Source of the DNA: Vibrio toranzoniae
Lineage (GTDB): Bacteria > Pseudomonadota > Gammaproteobacteria > Enterobacterales > Vibrionaceae
Direction of reading: 5' to 3'
Length of the DNA: 64,000 bases
Assembly: GCF_024347655.1 (NCBI RefSeq)
Contig: NZ_AP025514.1
Location: forward strand, 1,116,001-1,180,000
Shown: positions 40,786 through 50,063 of the stretch, piece after piece
Layout: each line of letters starts with the position of its first letter
Numbering within the stretch: position 1 is the first letter of the stretch
Translations under genes and position numbers: made by a program
Notes under the pieces: model-generated
Told to the model about the DNA's origin: nothing
The model's input: only the letters and a program-made list of their open reading frames with translations
Databases searched by the model: none

Positions 40786-40813
40786 AAAACCCTAGCAGAA
40801 ATGCTGGGGTTTT
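40786..40813 (+). terminator. Terminator after tRNA-Ser
   Basis: Stem AAAACCCTAGCA / TGCTGGGGTTTT with a four-base loop, six bases after the tRNA CCA end. Confidence 0.75.
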
Positions 40814-40986
40814 CTCGTTCTAGAGCCCCTATAATTCTCAACTTACAATACATTCAACATTTCGTATGAAGTGACTCGGTGCACAAGTTAGTAAGCGCAA
40901 ACGAGATCTCGATAAATTGGGATATATTTGAATGCCAAACTTATGAGACGCTTGGTTTAGGGTTAATTGAATTACAAGGTAGTTGA

Positions 40987-41913
40987 ATGCATCAGTTTAA
41001 TATCCGTGCGCTTGAATATTTAAATGCGTTATCCAAATATGGGTCACTACGTAACGCATCCAAAATGATGAACGTCGACCCTGCGGCAATGAGTAGGATG
41101 CTAACGCAACTAGAAGCTCAGGCGGAAATGAAAGTTTGGGAGCGAAATAACCGCCACTCACTGTTAACTGAGGCGGGTAATGAACTATTGAATTATTATC
41201 GTTCTATCGTTCGCGGAGAAGCGGCAGTTTTAGCTCGGCTGACTAAGCTTAAAAACCTCCAAGGGGGTAACGTCAGTATTGCTATTGGTGAAGGCTTTAT
41301 TACCAACTTGGTGGCTAAACCAATGCAAACCTTCATGACTCGTTATCCCGATATCAACCTTTCTATTGAGATTGCGGGAGCTCTTGATGCCGTCAAAATG
41401 CTTGAAGATCAACAGATAGATTTTGCAATCACTTATGCTTCTGCTCCACACCCGAAGTTGCATTCGCATGTCGAACGTAGCCACCCACTGGAACTCATCG
41501 TACCTAAAGGGCACTTCCTTACCAGTAAAGAAGCTCCTGTAACACTGCGGGATATTAAAGATGTTTCTCTCGCGCTAATCGATAACTCGACAGGAATGGG
41601 AAGGCTGGTAAAACACGCTGAGCAGGTATCTCATCTTACTTTACAACCAAAGCTTCAAACTAACTCGGTAACGGCACTCACTAACTTCGTTTCCGCAGGT
41701 CTAGGTGTGACTTTTATGCCTAAGCTTACCGTGATTGATGAGATTAAATCAGGTCAAATTGAAGTGGTCGCAACTGAGCTAGAAATGCTTTCGAAAGCAA
41801 CCGTGAAGGTTCAATCTTTAAAAGGCCGAGCACTTACGCTTCAAGCCGAAACATTGTTAGGTTTTTTGCTCGAAAATGCAACGTTCTTGAGCCATGATGC
41901 CTACAATCTTTAG
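40987..41913 (+). CDS. LysR-family transcriptional regulator
   Basis: This 308-residue protein has an N-terminal winged helix (ALEYLNALSKYGSLRNASKMMNVDPAAMSRMLTQLEAQ region, residues 8-45) and a periplasmic-binding-protein-like effector domain (about 92-300, GGNVSIAIGEGFITNLV onward). The effector is unknown. It lies just after tRNA-Ser and 226 bases upstream of the D-amino-acid dehydrogenase gene in the same direction, so it may regulate that gene. This orientation is not the usual divergent LysR arrangement, so the target is uncertain. Confidence 0.85.
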   Translation: MHQFNIRALEYLNALSKYGSLRNASKMMNVDPAAMSRMLTQLEAQAEMKVWERNNRHSLLTEAGNELLNYYRSIVRGEAAVLARLTKLKNLQGGNVSIAIGEGFITNLVAKPMQTFMTRYPDINLSIEIAGALDAVKMLEDQQIDFAITYASAPHPKLHSHVERSHPLELIVPKGHFLTSKEAPVTLRDIKDVSLALIDNSTGMGRLVKHAEQVSHLTLQPKLQTNSVTALTNFVSAGLGVTFMPKLTVIDEIKSGQIEVVATELEMLSKATVKVQSLKGRALTLQAETLLGFLLENATFLSHDAYNL

Positions 41914-42139
41914 GCATCATAGATTTATGTAACGACTCCTCCCAAGCTTCTAAATACCTCCAATATCACAGTTCCAAACTTCCAAATTCGTTTCTAAGTT
42001 GAATTGACTTTTTATCAACGGAGTCTCTATTGTTAAATCAACGCCTGCCGAATAAGTTACAAATTATTAACGAAAATAATATTTGAATTAAAAACAGTGT
42101 TTAGCCGATTGAGCTTTTGCTGGGCATTAGGGGAAGAGA

Positions 42140-43393
42140 ATGGAAGTAATTGTAATTGGCAGCGGTGTAATTGGGTTAACCAGTGCTTGGTATCTGGCGA
42201 AAGAGGGTCACACTGTTACGGTTATTGACCGACAGGATGCAAGTGGCAAGGAAACGAGTTTTGCTAACGCCGGGCAAATTTCTTACGGTTATTCATCACC
42301 ATGGGCGGCGCCTGGTATTCCGTTGAAAGCGATGAAGTGGCTCACTCAAGAGCATGCTCCCTTGAAAGTGAAGCCGTCACTTTCGCCTGAGTTAATTTCT
42401 TGGGCGACTAAGATGCTCGCCAACTGTAACGAAGCTAAATATGCACAGAATAAATCGCGTATGTTACGAGTCGCAAATTACAGCCGAGATTGTTTGACTG
42501 ATCTAAGGACCAGCGAAGATTTGGCTTATGAAGGCCGACAAAAGGGCACCCTGCAAGTATTCAGAAGCGAGAAACAACTGGACGCTATTCAGCAAGATAT
42601 GAAGCTGTTGAAAGAGAGTGGAATCGAACACGCGCTGTTTGGAGTCGAACAGTGCCTTTCAGTGGAACCGGGTTTGGCTGACGTGAAAGACAAGCTCGTT
42701 GGCGGCTTATACTTACCTCATGATGAAACGGGTGATTGTCATCAGTTCTGTTTAGCCTTAACCGAAAAAGCTAAGAAGCTTGGCGTTCAGTTCGTGTTTG
42801 ATACTGAAGTGGTGAGTTTGAATCATCAGAACCAAACCATAGAGAGCATTACGACAACTCAAGGTGAATTCAAAGCGGACGCTTATGTGGTGGCTTCGGG
42901 AAGCTATTCTCGTGAACTGCTCAAGCAAGTCGATTTATCTATCCCTGTATATCCCGTGAAGGGTTATTCTCTGACACTGCCGATAGTGAGTGCGGATAAG
43001 TCACCGACTTCAACGGTTATGGATGAAACCTATAAGGTGGCGATGACTCGTTTCGATGACCGGATTCGTATTGCAGGGACGGCAGAGCTTGCTGGTTTCA
43101 ATTACCTGGTTCCAGAAAAACGCAAAGCTACGATTGATATGGTGATTAAAGATCTTTTCCCACAAGCGGGGGATTTTTCTAAGGCAGAGTACTGGACGGG
43201 ACTACGACCAATGACGCCAGACGGCACGCCTATCATCGGTAAAACTCCGATTAAGAACCTATTCACCAACACTGGTCATGGGACATTAGGTTGGACGATG
43301 GCGTGTGGCTCAGGAAAGCTGTTAGCGAGTGTGGTCAGTGGCTCTGATAGTGACATTAAATCAGATGACTTGAGTATTCATCGTTACATCTAG
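42140..43393 (+). CDS. dadA: D-amino acid dehydrogenase (FAD-dependent, DadA-like)
   Basis: This 417-residue flavoprotein oxidises D-amino acids (D-alanine in the type enzyme) to 2-oxo acids and passes electrons to the respiratory chain at the inner membrane. The FAD motif VIVIGSGVIGLTSAWYLA is at residues 3-20, and the DadA hallmarks ANAGQISYGYSSPWAAPG, VYPVKGYSLTLP, WTGLRPMTPDGTPIIG and NTGHGTLGWTMACGSGKLLA follow. It is preceded by GGGGAAGAG. Neighbours include an alanine exporter upstream and a D-cysteine-desulfhydrase-like enzyme downstream. alr/dadX is not adjacent. Specificity could extend to other D-amino acids. Confidence 0.9.
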   Translation: MEVIVIGSGVIGLTSAWYLAKEGHTVTVIDRQDASGKETSFANAGQISYGYSSPWAAPGIPLKAMKWLTQEHAPLKVKPSLSPELISWATKMLANCNEAKYAQNKSRMLRVANYSRDCLTDLRTSEDLAYEGRQKGTLQVFRSEKQLDAIQQDMKLLKESGIEHALFGVEQCLSVEPGLADVKDKLVGGLYLPHDETGDCHQFCLALTEKAKKLGVQFVFDTEVVSLNHQNQTIESITTTQGEFKADAYVVASGSYSRELLKQVDLSIPVYPVKGYSLTLPIVSADKSPTSTVMDETYKVAMTRFDDRIRIAGTAELAGFNYLVPEKRKATIDMVIKDLFPQAGDFSKAEYWTGLRPMTPDGTPIIGKTPIKNLFTNTGHGTLGWTMACGSGKLLASVVSGSDSDIKSDDLSIHRYI

Positions 43394-43416
43394 TTCATCA
43401 AAATACTTGGTTATCC

Positions 43417-43452
43417 GAATCAGCCCATGTTTATTATTAAGCATGGGCTGAT
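43417..43452. terminator. Hairpin between convergent dadA and hydrolase genes
   Basis: Perfect 12-bp stem AATCAGCCCATG / CATGGGCTGATT with a 12-base loop. T-rich flanks are modest on both strands. Confidence 0.7.
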
Positions 43453-43471
43453 TTGGTTTAAGTGTTACGGC

Positions 43472-44209
43472 TTATCGGGTAGTGGTTTCTAACACATGCG
43501 TGAATCTTTCCCACGATTTTTGGTCAGCTTCATTTTGGTAATTATTGGAACCGAACACGGTAAACGCATGGGGAGCGCCACTGTAGGTGATCATTTCATG
43601 TGGAACCTTGGTCGTTTCAAGTTCAGCGGCAAGGTTGCCAAAATCTTGCATTGAAATCATGGTATCAGCCGTGCCGTGGAATACGACAACCGGAGCTTTA
43701 GTCTGCGAGTAGTCTTGGCCTTTTGGTGTTGATAAACCGCCATGGAAGGTGACATAAGCCTTCGAAGGAATCCCAGCACGAGCCGCTTCCAATACAGCAG
43801 CTCCGCCAAAGCAGTATCCCATCATCACGTTATTATCTAAGTTGCCCCCAAGTCTTTTCGCTTCCATGGCTCCAGCGTTGAGCAGCGCACGCATTTTCTC
43901 TCGGTCCTTGTACAGCTCGCCTGTGTGTTGTTTTTTGTCTTTCACTTCGGTTGGGCGAATACCTTTACCAAATAGGTCGATGGCGAACACGTTGTAACCG
44001 AGTTCGTTGAGCATCTCAGAACGCTTCTTTTCGTAATCCGTTAAGCCATCCCAATCGTGTATTAGCAGCACCAGAGGCGCTTGGTCACTGGCTTCACTCC
44101 AATAACCTTCGTAGTCCATCCCGTCGACTTGGTAAGTAACGTTTTCTCCAGAAATTGCTGAAAAGGGTAGTAAAACTGAAAACAGGCCGAGTGTAGTGAG
44201 TTTTCGCAT
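43472..44209 (-). CDS. Secreted dienelactone-hydrolase-family protein
   Basis: This 245-residue alpha/beta hydrolase has an N-terminal signal peptide (LTTLGLFSVLLPFSAIS, cleavage near residue 21), so it is probably periplasmic. The DLH triad is intact: Cys133 in GYCFGG, Asp182 in HGTADTMIS and His214 in GAPHAF. The GYCFGG nucleophile context is typical of dienelactone hydrolases. The natural substrate is unknown; most family members of this kind in marine bacteria are uncharacterised. It is transcribed alone, divergently from nothing obvious, with the D-cysteine-desulfhydrase-like gene upstream in the same direction. Confidence 0.88.
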   Translation of the reverse strand: MRKLTTLGLFSVLLPFSAISGENVTYQVDGMDYEGYWSEASDQAPLVLLIHDWDGLTDYEKKRSEMLNELGYNVFAIDLFGKGIRPTEVKDKKQHTGELYKDREKMRALLNAGAMEAKRLGGNLDNNVMMGYCFGGAAVLEAARAGIPSKAYVTFHGGLSTPKGQDYSQTKAPVVVFHGTADTMISMQDFGNLAAELETTKVPHEMITYSGAPHAFTVFGSNNYQNEADQKSWERFTHVLETTTR

Positions 44210-44333
44210 GCGTTATTCCTTTAGATGACAATGACGTTCCAATCGAAAGTATAGATAACACGATGATTCTCGCCAGATTTCTGTTTCTAATTTGAAGTGT
44301 AAGCGTAGAGGTGCAAGATGAAGGGGGAATGAT

Positions 44334-44369
44334 CAAACAGCCATCACGATGAAGTGTGATGGCTGTTTG
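44334..44369 (-). terminator. Hairpin downstream of the desulfhydrase-like gene
   Basis: Stem CAAACAGCCATCAC / GTGATGGCTGTTTG with an eight-base loop, 59 bases past the stop of the gene at 44428; the T tail is short. Confidence 0.65.
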
Positions 44370-44427
44370 ACGGTGTTCTTAGATTACGGAAATTTGCATA
44401 TCCAGAGCTAGGTGTGACGGGATGCAA

Positions 44428-45357
44428 TTACCAGGAAGCGTTGGTCGTGCTAAGGCACATATCCGGATATTTTCGCTGATAGCGTGGCAACATCGATTCG
44501 TTACCTAAGATGCCACCTTGGTGAATGTAGATAACGGTTTTGGTTGGGTTATCTTGTTGCCATTTTTCTAAGCATTGCCACATCAATGGGTCGTAAAGCA
44601 GGTCAAACTCGATGTCGGTTTGCTCTTGCAGATCCAACCAAGTTTGATAGTCCTGTTGATACAATTTTCCAAAGTGGTGTTTGGTTTCGAGCGATAAAAT
44701 CTGTGGGTGATCGGTTTCACCTAGCTCATTAAATTGTTGCGTTAAATAGTCGCTGCCACCAACACAAGCACAGGTTAACACTGGGATGTTGTGCAGTTTT
44801 AAATGCTTATGAAGGTACAGGGCAGTACTGCCTGTGCCCGCGGGCAGTGCAACCACAAAATCGTGTTGGTTCTCGAAGCGAGTCCAGCTCAGTATTTCCA
44901 TCGCCAGTTGCTTAACACCATACTCAGCAAGCTGAGAGCGTCCACCTTCAGGTAATACAATGCAATGGGAGTCAGGTTGTCTTACTTGATCTATATACTC
45001 TTGTGGATGAAGTTCAGAGCCCGTCTCTTTGACGGAAATAACCTTAGCCCCAAGGTCAATCGCACCACGGTAATTACCGATAGGACGTTCTTGTAGCCAT
45101 TGAGGGAGGTGGTCGACGTAAAACTCAAGCGTCCAGCCTTTAATTTTTGCAAGTGCGGAGAGTGAGAACAGAGAGTTCGCTTGAGCAGAACCATAGCTGA
45201 TCAAGGTGGTGGTTTTTGGGTGATCGTCTTCCAGTAGCTTCATGAATTTACGGGCTTTGTTGCCGCAAAAATGGGAGTGAAGCTGATCGTCACGCTTTAA
45301 GAAAAAGGTGTGGTCGTTAAATTGATGCTGAGTTACAGGGCTATTATTTAGTTTCAT
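44428..45357 (-). CDS. PLP-dependent D-cysteine desulfhydrase / ACC deaminase family protein
   Basis: This 309-residue fold-type II PLP enzyme has FLKRDDQLHSHFCGNKARKF with the PLP Lys34 in the GNKARK motif, YGSAQANSLFSLSALA (the Ser-Gly/Ala-Asn cofactor-binding loop), LPEGGRSQLAEYG and a phosphate-binding ALPAGTGSTALYL. Family members deaminate D-cysteine, ACC or related D-amino acids to 2-oxo acids. The true substrate is unknown; it is shorter than E. coli DcyD (328), and ACC activity would need residues I cannot check. Its position near dadA suggests D-amino-acid breakdown. Confidence 0.82.
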   Translation of the reverse strand: MKLNNSPVTQHQFNDHTFFLKRDDQLHSHFCGNKARKFMKLLEDDHPKTTTLISYGSAQANSLFSLSALAKIKGWTLEFYVDHLPQWLQERPIGNYRGAIDLGAKVISVKETGSELHPQEYIDQVRQPDSHCIVLPEGGRSQLAEYGVKQLAMEILSWTRFENQHDFVVALPAGTGSTALYLHKHLKLHNIPVLTCACVGGSDYLTQQFNELGETDHPQILSLETKHHFGKLYQQDYQTWLDLQEQTDIEFDLLYDPLMWQCLEKWQQDNPTKTVIYIHQGGILGNESMLPRYQRKYPDMCLSTTNASW

Positions 45358-45369
45358 CGCACTTAAACA

Positions 45370-45397
45370 AAATGCTGACTAAAGAGCCAGCATTTTT
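45370..45397 (-). terminator. Terminator of the two-component operon
   Basis: Stem AAAATGCTG / CAGCATTTT with a 10-base loop and T residues on the minus strand, 58 bases past the histidine kinase stop codon. Confidence 0.7.
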
Positions 45398-45454
45398 AAA
45401 TCAAATAGGACGGACGAGTATCTAGTAGCCAGAGGCGGCTGTAAACCAACTAAA

Positions 45455-46747
45455 TCAAGTTTTCGTTCGATATTGATGCAGATGTATCGAACGAAAAGTG
45501 ATCTTGGCTGTGCATCCACCACAGCTGCGATTGAACAATTCAAAGTCCCAATCAAAACGCTGACACAAGTCATCGACAATCAATAATCCCAGCCCGTGTC
45601 CATTCGGGTGGTATTGCTCCTGCAGGCCTTCGCCTTGGTCTTCAATAACAAGACTGTCTTGGGAAAGGGTGATCGTTACTGTACCGCTATTAGTGGCTGC
45701 AATCGCGTTTCTCAGCAAGTTTCCGACCAACATATTCATGAGCGCGCTGGTGGCTTGAATGGTGGGTTCTGATTGAGCTTGTAAGGTTATCTCGACTTCC
45801 TTCTCGTCAGCCTGCAACGAATTTTTAGCAATGATAATCTCTAGCTCTTGCTGGCTAAACAAACGTAGCGGTGCATCGTCACTGTTTCTTTCATAACGAA
45901 CGAGACCAAGCAGGGCATCGACCATTTCTGACATCTGAACAATGGCTTCATCAATGCGTTCAACCTGACGAGATTGGAACTCGGTTGTTTCGCTGCGAAG
46001 GAGCAGCTTATTCGCCCCGCGAGCGACAGTCAGAGGAGTTCTTAATTCATGGCTTGAGTAGCGAGCAAAGGCCTGTTCACGTTTGAGTAACGAATTGATT
46101 TCTCGACGATGTTGATTGAGCTGATCGGTTAGTTGGCGAAATTCCACCGCTGCATCGTCACTCACACCAAACTCTTCGTTGAGATTAAGCTTATTGGATT
46201 CGAGTTGCTCGGATAGTAAGTTAAAAGGCTCAATCAGTCGTTTCGACAATCGATAGAGCAAAGCTCCAAAGCTAAAAATCAAAACGGAAAGTAGTGTTAA
46301 AACGAATGTTGTTGCGTACACCAATTCGTTATGACTCAACTCGACTCGGTCAACTTCAGACAAAAGGATGATTGGATAGGTTTCCCCTTCGGCAGAATAC
46401 TCACCGACATACACCATTCGTGAATCAGGCTCTTCTCCTACTTCACCAACAAAGCTCTCTTTACCTTCAATGTATTTCCGGTATTCGTCAGGTATGAATG
46501 AAGGGTCATTGTATGCCATGGTAAGACCATCGATGCGAATTTTACCACTCTCCCCAGACTGAAATTGCTCGACCGCATAGTTTCGGTCAATCAAGATACG
46601 TCTTTCGCCCACCCGATCTTCTGATAGATAAAGTGCAGACATAAACACTATGTAGGTAAAGACCGAGACAATGACCGCCATTGCCCCAAAGAAAACCGCT
46701 AGGCGGCCAGTTAGAGTTTTAGTGCTAGTAAGAACGTTCAAAATCAA
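45455..46747 (-). CDS. Sensor histidine kinase
   Basis: This 430-residue inner-membrane kinase has helix 1 at about 15-38, a short periplasmic sensor of roughly 100 residues rich in acidic groups, and helix 2 at about 140-162. A HAMP-like linker, a HisKA domain with SSHELRTPL (His233) and an HATPase domain follow (NLLRNAIAA, the G1 box IEDQGEG and GHGLGLLIVDDL). The start is TTG at 46747, overlapping the regulator stop (TTGA), with GGAG seven bases upstream. The partner regulator is encoded immediately before it. The small acidic sensor suggests detection of cations or cationic peptides, as in PhoQ-like kinases, which is inference. Confidence 0.9.
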   Translation of the reverse strand: MILNVLTSTKTLTGRLAVFFGAMAVIVSVFTYIVFMSALYLSEDRVGERRILIDRNYAVEQFQSGESGKIRIDGLTMAYNDPSFIPDEYRKYIEGKESFVGEVGEEPDSRMVYVGEYSAEGETYPIILLSEVDRVELSHNELVYATTFVLTLLSVLIFSFGALLYRLSKRLIEPFNLLSEQLESNKLNLNEEFGVSDDAAVEFRQLTDQLNQHRREINSLLKREQAFARYSSHELRTPLTVARGANKLLLRSETTEFQSRQVERIDEAIVQMSEMVDALLGLVRYERNSDDAPLRLFSQQELEIIIAKNSLQADEKEVEITLQAQSEPTIQATSALMNMLVGNLLRNAIAATNSGTVTITLSQDSLVIEDQGEGLQEQYHPNGHGLGLLIVDDLCQRFDWDFELFNRSCGGCTAKITFRSIHLHQYRTKT

Positions 46748-47433
46748 TTTGAAGACTCCAAGCGGAATCCAACTTTAGGCACAGTGATTAACATTTGCGT
46801 GTCGAAAGGCTTGTCGAGTTGATTACGCAGCTGATAGATGTGACTGCGTAACACATCGTTGTTGGGTTCGTCTTCTTCCCACAACTTGTATGAGATATCT
46901 TCGCGAGTGACCACTTCAGGTGCGTTTTGGCAAAGCATCTCAAGTATGGTGTAAGTGGTTGGATTCAATGCAAGTAACTTATCTTGGCGGTACGCTTTAC
47001 GTGTCTTTTGGTCGATGGTGAGTTCATCGAACTGAAGTTTAGAAGAGGCGACTTTTCCTCGGTAACGACGAACCAGTGCTTTCATTCTTGCTTCTAGAAT
47101 ATCCAAATCAAAAGGCTTGGTGAGGTAATCATCGGCACCATGTTCAAAGCCTTTTAGCATATCTTCTCGGCTATCCAGTGCAGTCAGCATCAAAATGGGT
47201 GTCGCGTTGCCTTGGTCTCGCAGTTTATTACAAACCGTGAGGCCGTCCATTCTTGGCAACATCAGATCCAATATGATGATATCAAATGAGTTTTCCAACG
47301 CGAGTTGTAGGCCAAGTTCACCGTTGTCTGCGTAATCGAGTTCCATGCCAATACACTCAAAATAATCAAACAAGACACCTGCAATTTCACGGTTATCTTC
47401 GACTAATAGAACTCGTTTCATTTTGATTCTCAT
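46744..47433 (-). CDS. OmpR-family response regulator
   Basis: This regulator has 229 residues from the first ATG, or 225 from the next at 47421 (MKRVLLVEDNREIAG), which also looks plausible. The receiver domain has the acidic pocket VEDN, phospho-acceptor Asp56 in IIILDLMLPRMDG, and Lys in the YLTKPFD turn. The winged-helix output domain (about 130-225) ends in TVPKVGFRLES. It shares a 4-base overlap with the kinase gene and is divergent from the glycosyltransferase operon, which is its obvious candidate target. The kinase-regulator pair resembles regulators of lipid A or envelope modification only by context. Confidence 0.92.
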   Translation of the reverse strand: MRIKMKRVLLVEDNREIAGVLFDYFECIGMELDYADNGELGLQLALENSFDIIILDLMLPRMDGLTVCNKLRDQGNATPILMLTALDSREDMLKGFEHGADDYLTKPFDLDILEARMKALVRRYRGKVASSKLQFDELTIDQKTRKAYRQDKLLALNPTTYTILEMLCQNAPEVVTREDISYKLWEEDEPNNDVLRSHIYQLRNQLDKPFDTQMLITVPKVGFRLESSN

Positions 47434-47546
47434 ACAGAAATAGACCGTAACATTATCCTGAGTGAGCGTGAAAAATATGTCAATAACATAACTTTCACTT
47501 ATAGGAGGGTAGATTGGCTTCAGATTAAAAAATGGAAGAACGTATT

Positions 47547-48566
47547 ATGTCTGAACTTCACATTAGCCGCCCTAAGATATCCACATCGCAGATTAAACCT
47601 CCGGTATCTCTTTCAATCATTGTGCCTTTCTACGATGAACAAGAGGTGCTGGAAGAGTTTCACTCTCGCCTGACTAAGGTTCTCGATAGCTTACCGATCA
47701 CGAGCGAAATTGTTTATGTCGACGATGGCAGTAAAGACAACAGCTTGGACTTGGTGAGTTCATTCACTTCAATCAACAGCTCAATTTCTGTTATTGGTTT
47801 AAGCCGTAACTTTGGTAAAGAGTCGGCCATGAGCGCTGGCCTTGAGCATTGTCGCGGACAAGCGGTGATCCTGTTAGATGCAGACCTGCAAGATCCGCCG
47901 GAGCTTATCCCACAAATGGTTGCCAAGTGGCGCGAAGGCTATGACGTCGTCAACATGCAGCGCAGCCAGCGTGACGGTGAAACCTGGTTTAAGAAGTTTT
48001 CAGCGGCGAGCTTTTACAAAGTCATGAACGTGGCTGCGAAGATCGATGTTCCTGAAAATGTCGGTGATTTTAGACTGTTGAGCCGTGAGGTCGTCGACCA
48101 TATCAATCAACTTCCTGAACGTAATCGCTACATGAAAGGCATTTTCTCATGGCCGGGGTTCAGACAAGCGACGATCCAATTTAAGCGCGACGCTCGCTTT
48201 TGTGGTGAGACCAAGTGGAACTACTTGAAGCTGATTGGCTTGGCGATGGATGGCATTACTTCATTCTCTATTCGACCACTGCGTATTGCAACGGCAGTCG
48301 GTGGCCTTGTTGCCCTAACTGCTTTTGTGTATGGGATGGTCATCGTGTTCAAAACCCTGATGTTTGGTGAGCCAATCACGGGTTACCCATCAATGATGGT
48401 CGTTCAACTTGCCCTTGGCGGCATTCAACTTTTGAGTATTGGTTTGATGGGGGAATACATAGGTCGTATTTTCATCGAAACCAAGAATCGTCCTTTGTAT
48501 CTGATCCAATCCGTGGTCGATACACCTGCATTAAAAACACATTTTAAATTAGAGGAGTCAGCATGA
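47547..48566 (+). CDS. GtrB/ArnC-like polyprenyl-phosphate glycosyltransferase (GT2)
   Basis: This 339-residue family-2 glycosyltransferase has a GT-A catalytic domain (SIIVPFYDEQEVL, VYVDDGSKDNS, LLDADLQDPPELIP with the metal-binding Asp pair) and two C-terminal membrane helices (about 230-255 and 270-295). Such enzymes load a sugar onto undecaprenyl phosphate on the cytoplasmic face. It resembles bactoprenol glucosyltransferase GtrB more than ArnC. I start at ATG 47547 because GGAAGA lies just before it; an ATG five codons earlier has no ribosome-binding site. It is first gene of a three-gene operon, divergent from the response regulator; the next gene overlaps by four bases. Confidence 0.88.
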   Translation: MSELHISRPKISTSQIKPPVSLSIIVPFYDEQEVLEEFHSRLTKVLDSLPITSEIVYVDDGSKDNSLDLVSSFTSINSSISVIGLSRNFGKESAMSAGLEHCRGQAVILLDADLQDPPELIPQMVAKWREGYDVVNMQRSQRDGETWFKKFSAASFYKVMNVAAKIDVPENVGDFRLLSREVVDHINQLPERNRYMKGIFSWPGFRQATIQFKRDARFCGETKWNYLKLIGLAMDGITSFSIRPLRIATAVGGLVALTAFVYGMVIVFKTLMFGEPITGYPSMMVVQLALGGIQLLSIGLMGEYIGRIFIETKNRPLYLIQSVVDTPALKTHFKLEESA

Positions 48567-50050
48567 GCCTGAACCGAACGCACCTATGGTACTTGTTGGC
48601 TTTTGCATTGGTTCTAAGGCTTTTATCTCTGGCAACTTATCCATTAATGGACACCACCGAAGCGCGCTACGGTGAGATGGCTCGTTTAATGGTGGAAACA
48701 GGGAACTGGTTAACTCCACAATTCGACTACGGTATTCCTTTCTGGGGTAAGCCGCCGCTGTTTACATGGATGAGTGCTGCCGGTATTGAGCTGTTTGGAT
48801 TGAGTGAGTTTGCCGTTCGTGCACCTCATTGGTTAGCGGGTGTCGTAACGATCTTGTTGACGGCTTACATGGCGAAACGAACAGGACAAAGTGCTTTGGT
48901 CGCAGCTGTTGTATTGGCGACATGCGGGATTTTCTCTATTGCTGCGGGTGCGGTGATGACAGACATCGCGTTAACTTTAGCGATGACCATTGCCATGTTG
49001 GGTTTATATCTATGCTGGCTAGGAGGAGAGGGTTGGAAAGAAGAAGGGAATGCGAAGACCAATAGAAATTGGGGTTACGTTGGCTTTATTGGTTTAGCCC
49101 TAGGTTTACTTGCAAAAGGGCCAGTAGCGATTGTCATCATGGGTATCGCAGTATTCCCGTGGTTGGTCTTACAACACGGTTTCTTTGGTGCTTTTAAAGC
49201 GCTTTGGCGACGTTTCCCATTGTTGTCTGGTCTAGGTGTGATGTTAGTGATTGCTCTGCCTTGGTACATCATGGCAGAAATGGCGACACCGGGCTTTATT
49301 GATTACTTTATTGTTGGTGAGCACTTTAAGCGTTTTGTAGTGAGTGGTTGGGAAGGGGATCTTTACGGATCTGCTCACGATGAAACACGAGGCATGATTT
49401 GGGTATTCTGGATCCAAGCCGCTGCGCCTTGGTCGATTGTATTGCCGATATTGGCGTTTGCTCGACGTAAGAAAATTGCGGAAATTAACGCTGAGAATAG
49501 CGGACTGTTTTCATTCCTTGTGTGTTGGTTGGTTTCACCTCTGATTCTTTTCACCATGGCGGGCAATATTCTTCCTGCTTACGTATTACCGGGCATTCCA
49601 GCGCTTGGTTTGTTGGTTGCTATACTTGTGGTGGAAAAAGATAAGAAGTGGTTCTCTAGCGTGGCCTTGGTTCTGCCAGTGTTACTGATGATAGCGATGG
49701 TTTACCTAAACCTAGGTAAAGCGAACGAGAAGAGTGACCGTATCATTTTCGAACAGATCACCGATTCATCGCCAAGTTTTTATGTCGGTAAACGACCGTT
49801 CTCTGGGCAGTTTTATAGCCACGGGCAAGCAAAAAAACTGCTTGATATCGAACAATTAGATGGCATCGACAAGTTCTATTTGATTGGTAAAAGAGCAGAA
49901 GTAGAAACCAAGATTAAAGACAACGCGTTAACGTGTATTTTGGAACCAACGGTAAAAATAAAGCGCGCTCTGTTTAGTTGCCATAGCCAAAACATCAAAC
50001 CAAATTTGTCGCTGAGCCACATTAGAAGTGCAAGTGATGTTCAGCTTTAA
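48563..50050 (+). CDS. ArnT-like GT-C glycosyltransferase (PMT family)
   Basis: This 495-residue multi-pass inner-membrane transferase has the ArnT-type N-terminal signature LMDTTEARYGEMARLMVETG and GNWLTPQFDYGIPFWGKPP (residues about 28-66). In this family an acidic residue in the first periplasmic loop is catalytic. About eleven further hydrophobic segments and a short soluble C-terminal domain (about 395-495) follow. It takes a sugar from a polyprenyl carrier and attaches it to an acceptor outside the membrane, lipid A in ArnT. The acceptor here is unknown. It overlaps the GtrB-like gene by 4 bases (ATGA). No arnA/arnB genes are present nearby, so aminoarabinose is not indicated. Confidence 0.85.
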   Translation: MSLNRTHLWYLLAFALVLRLLSLATYPLMDTTEARYGEMARLMVETGNWLTPQFDYGIPFWGKPPLFTWMSAAGIELFGLSEFAVRAPHWLAGVVTILLTAYMAKRTGQSALVAAVVLATCGIFSIAAGAVMTDIALTLAMTIAMLGLYLCWLGGEGWKEEGNAKTNRNWGYVGFIGLALGLLAKGPVAIVIMGIAVFPWLVLQHGFFGAFKALWRRFPLLSGLGVMLVIALPWYIMAEMATPGFIDYFIVGEHFKRFVVSGWEGDLYGSAHDETRGMIWVFWIQAAAPWSIVLPILAFARRKKIAEINAENSGLFSFLVCWLVSPLILFTMAGNILPAYVLPGIPALGLLVAILVVEKDKKWFSSVALVLPVLLMIAMVYLNLGKANEKSDRIIFEQITDSSPSFYVGKRPFSGQFYSHGQAKKLLDIEQLDGIDKFYLIGKRAEVETKIKDNALTCILEPTVKIKRALFSCHSQNIKPNLSLSHIRSASDVQL

Positions 50051-50063
50051 CTCAGGGCTGCAA

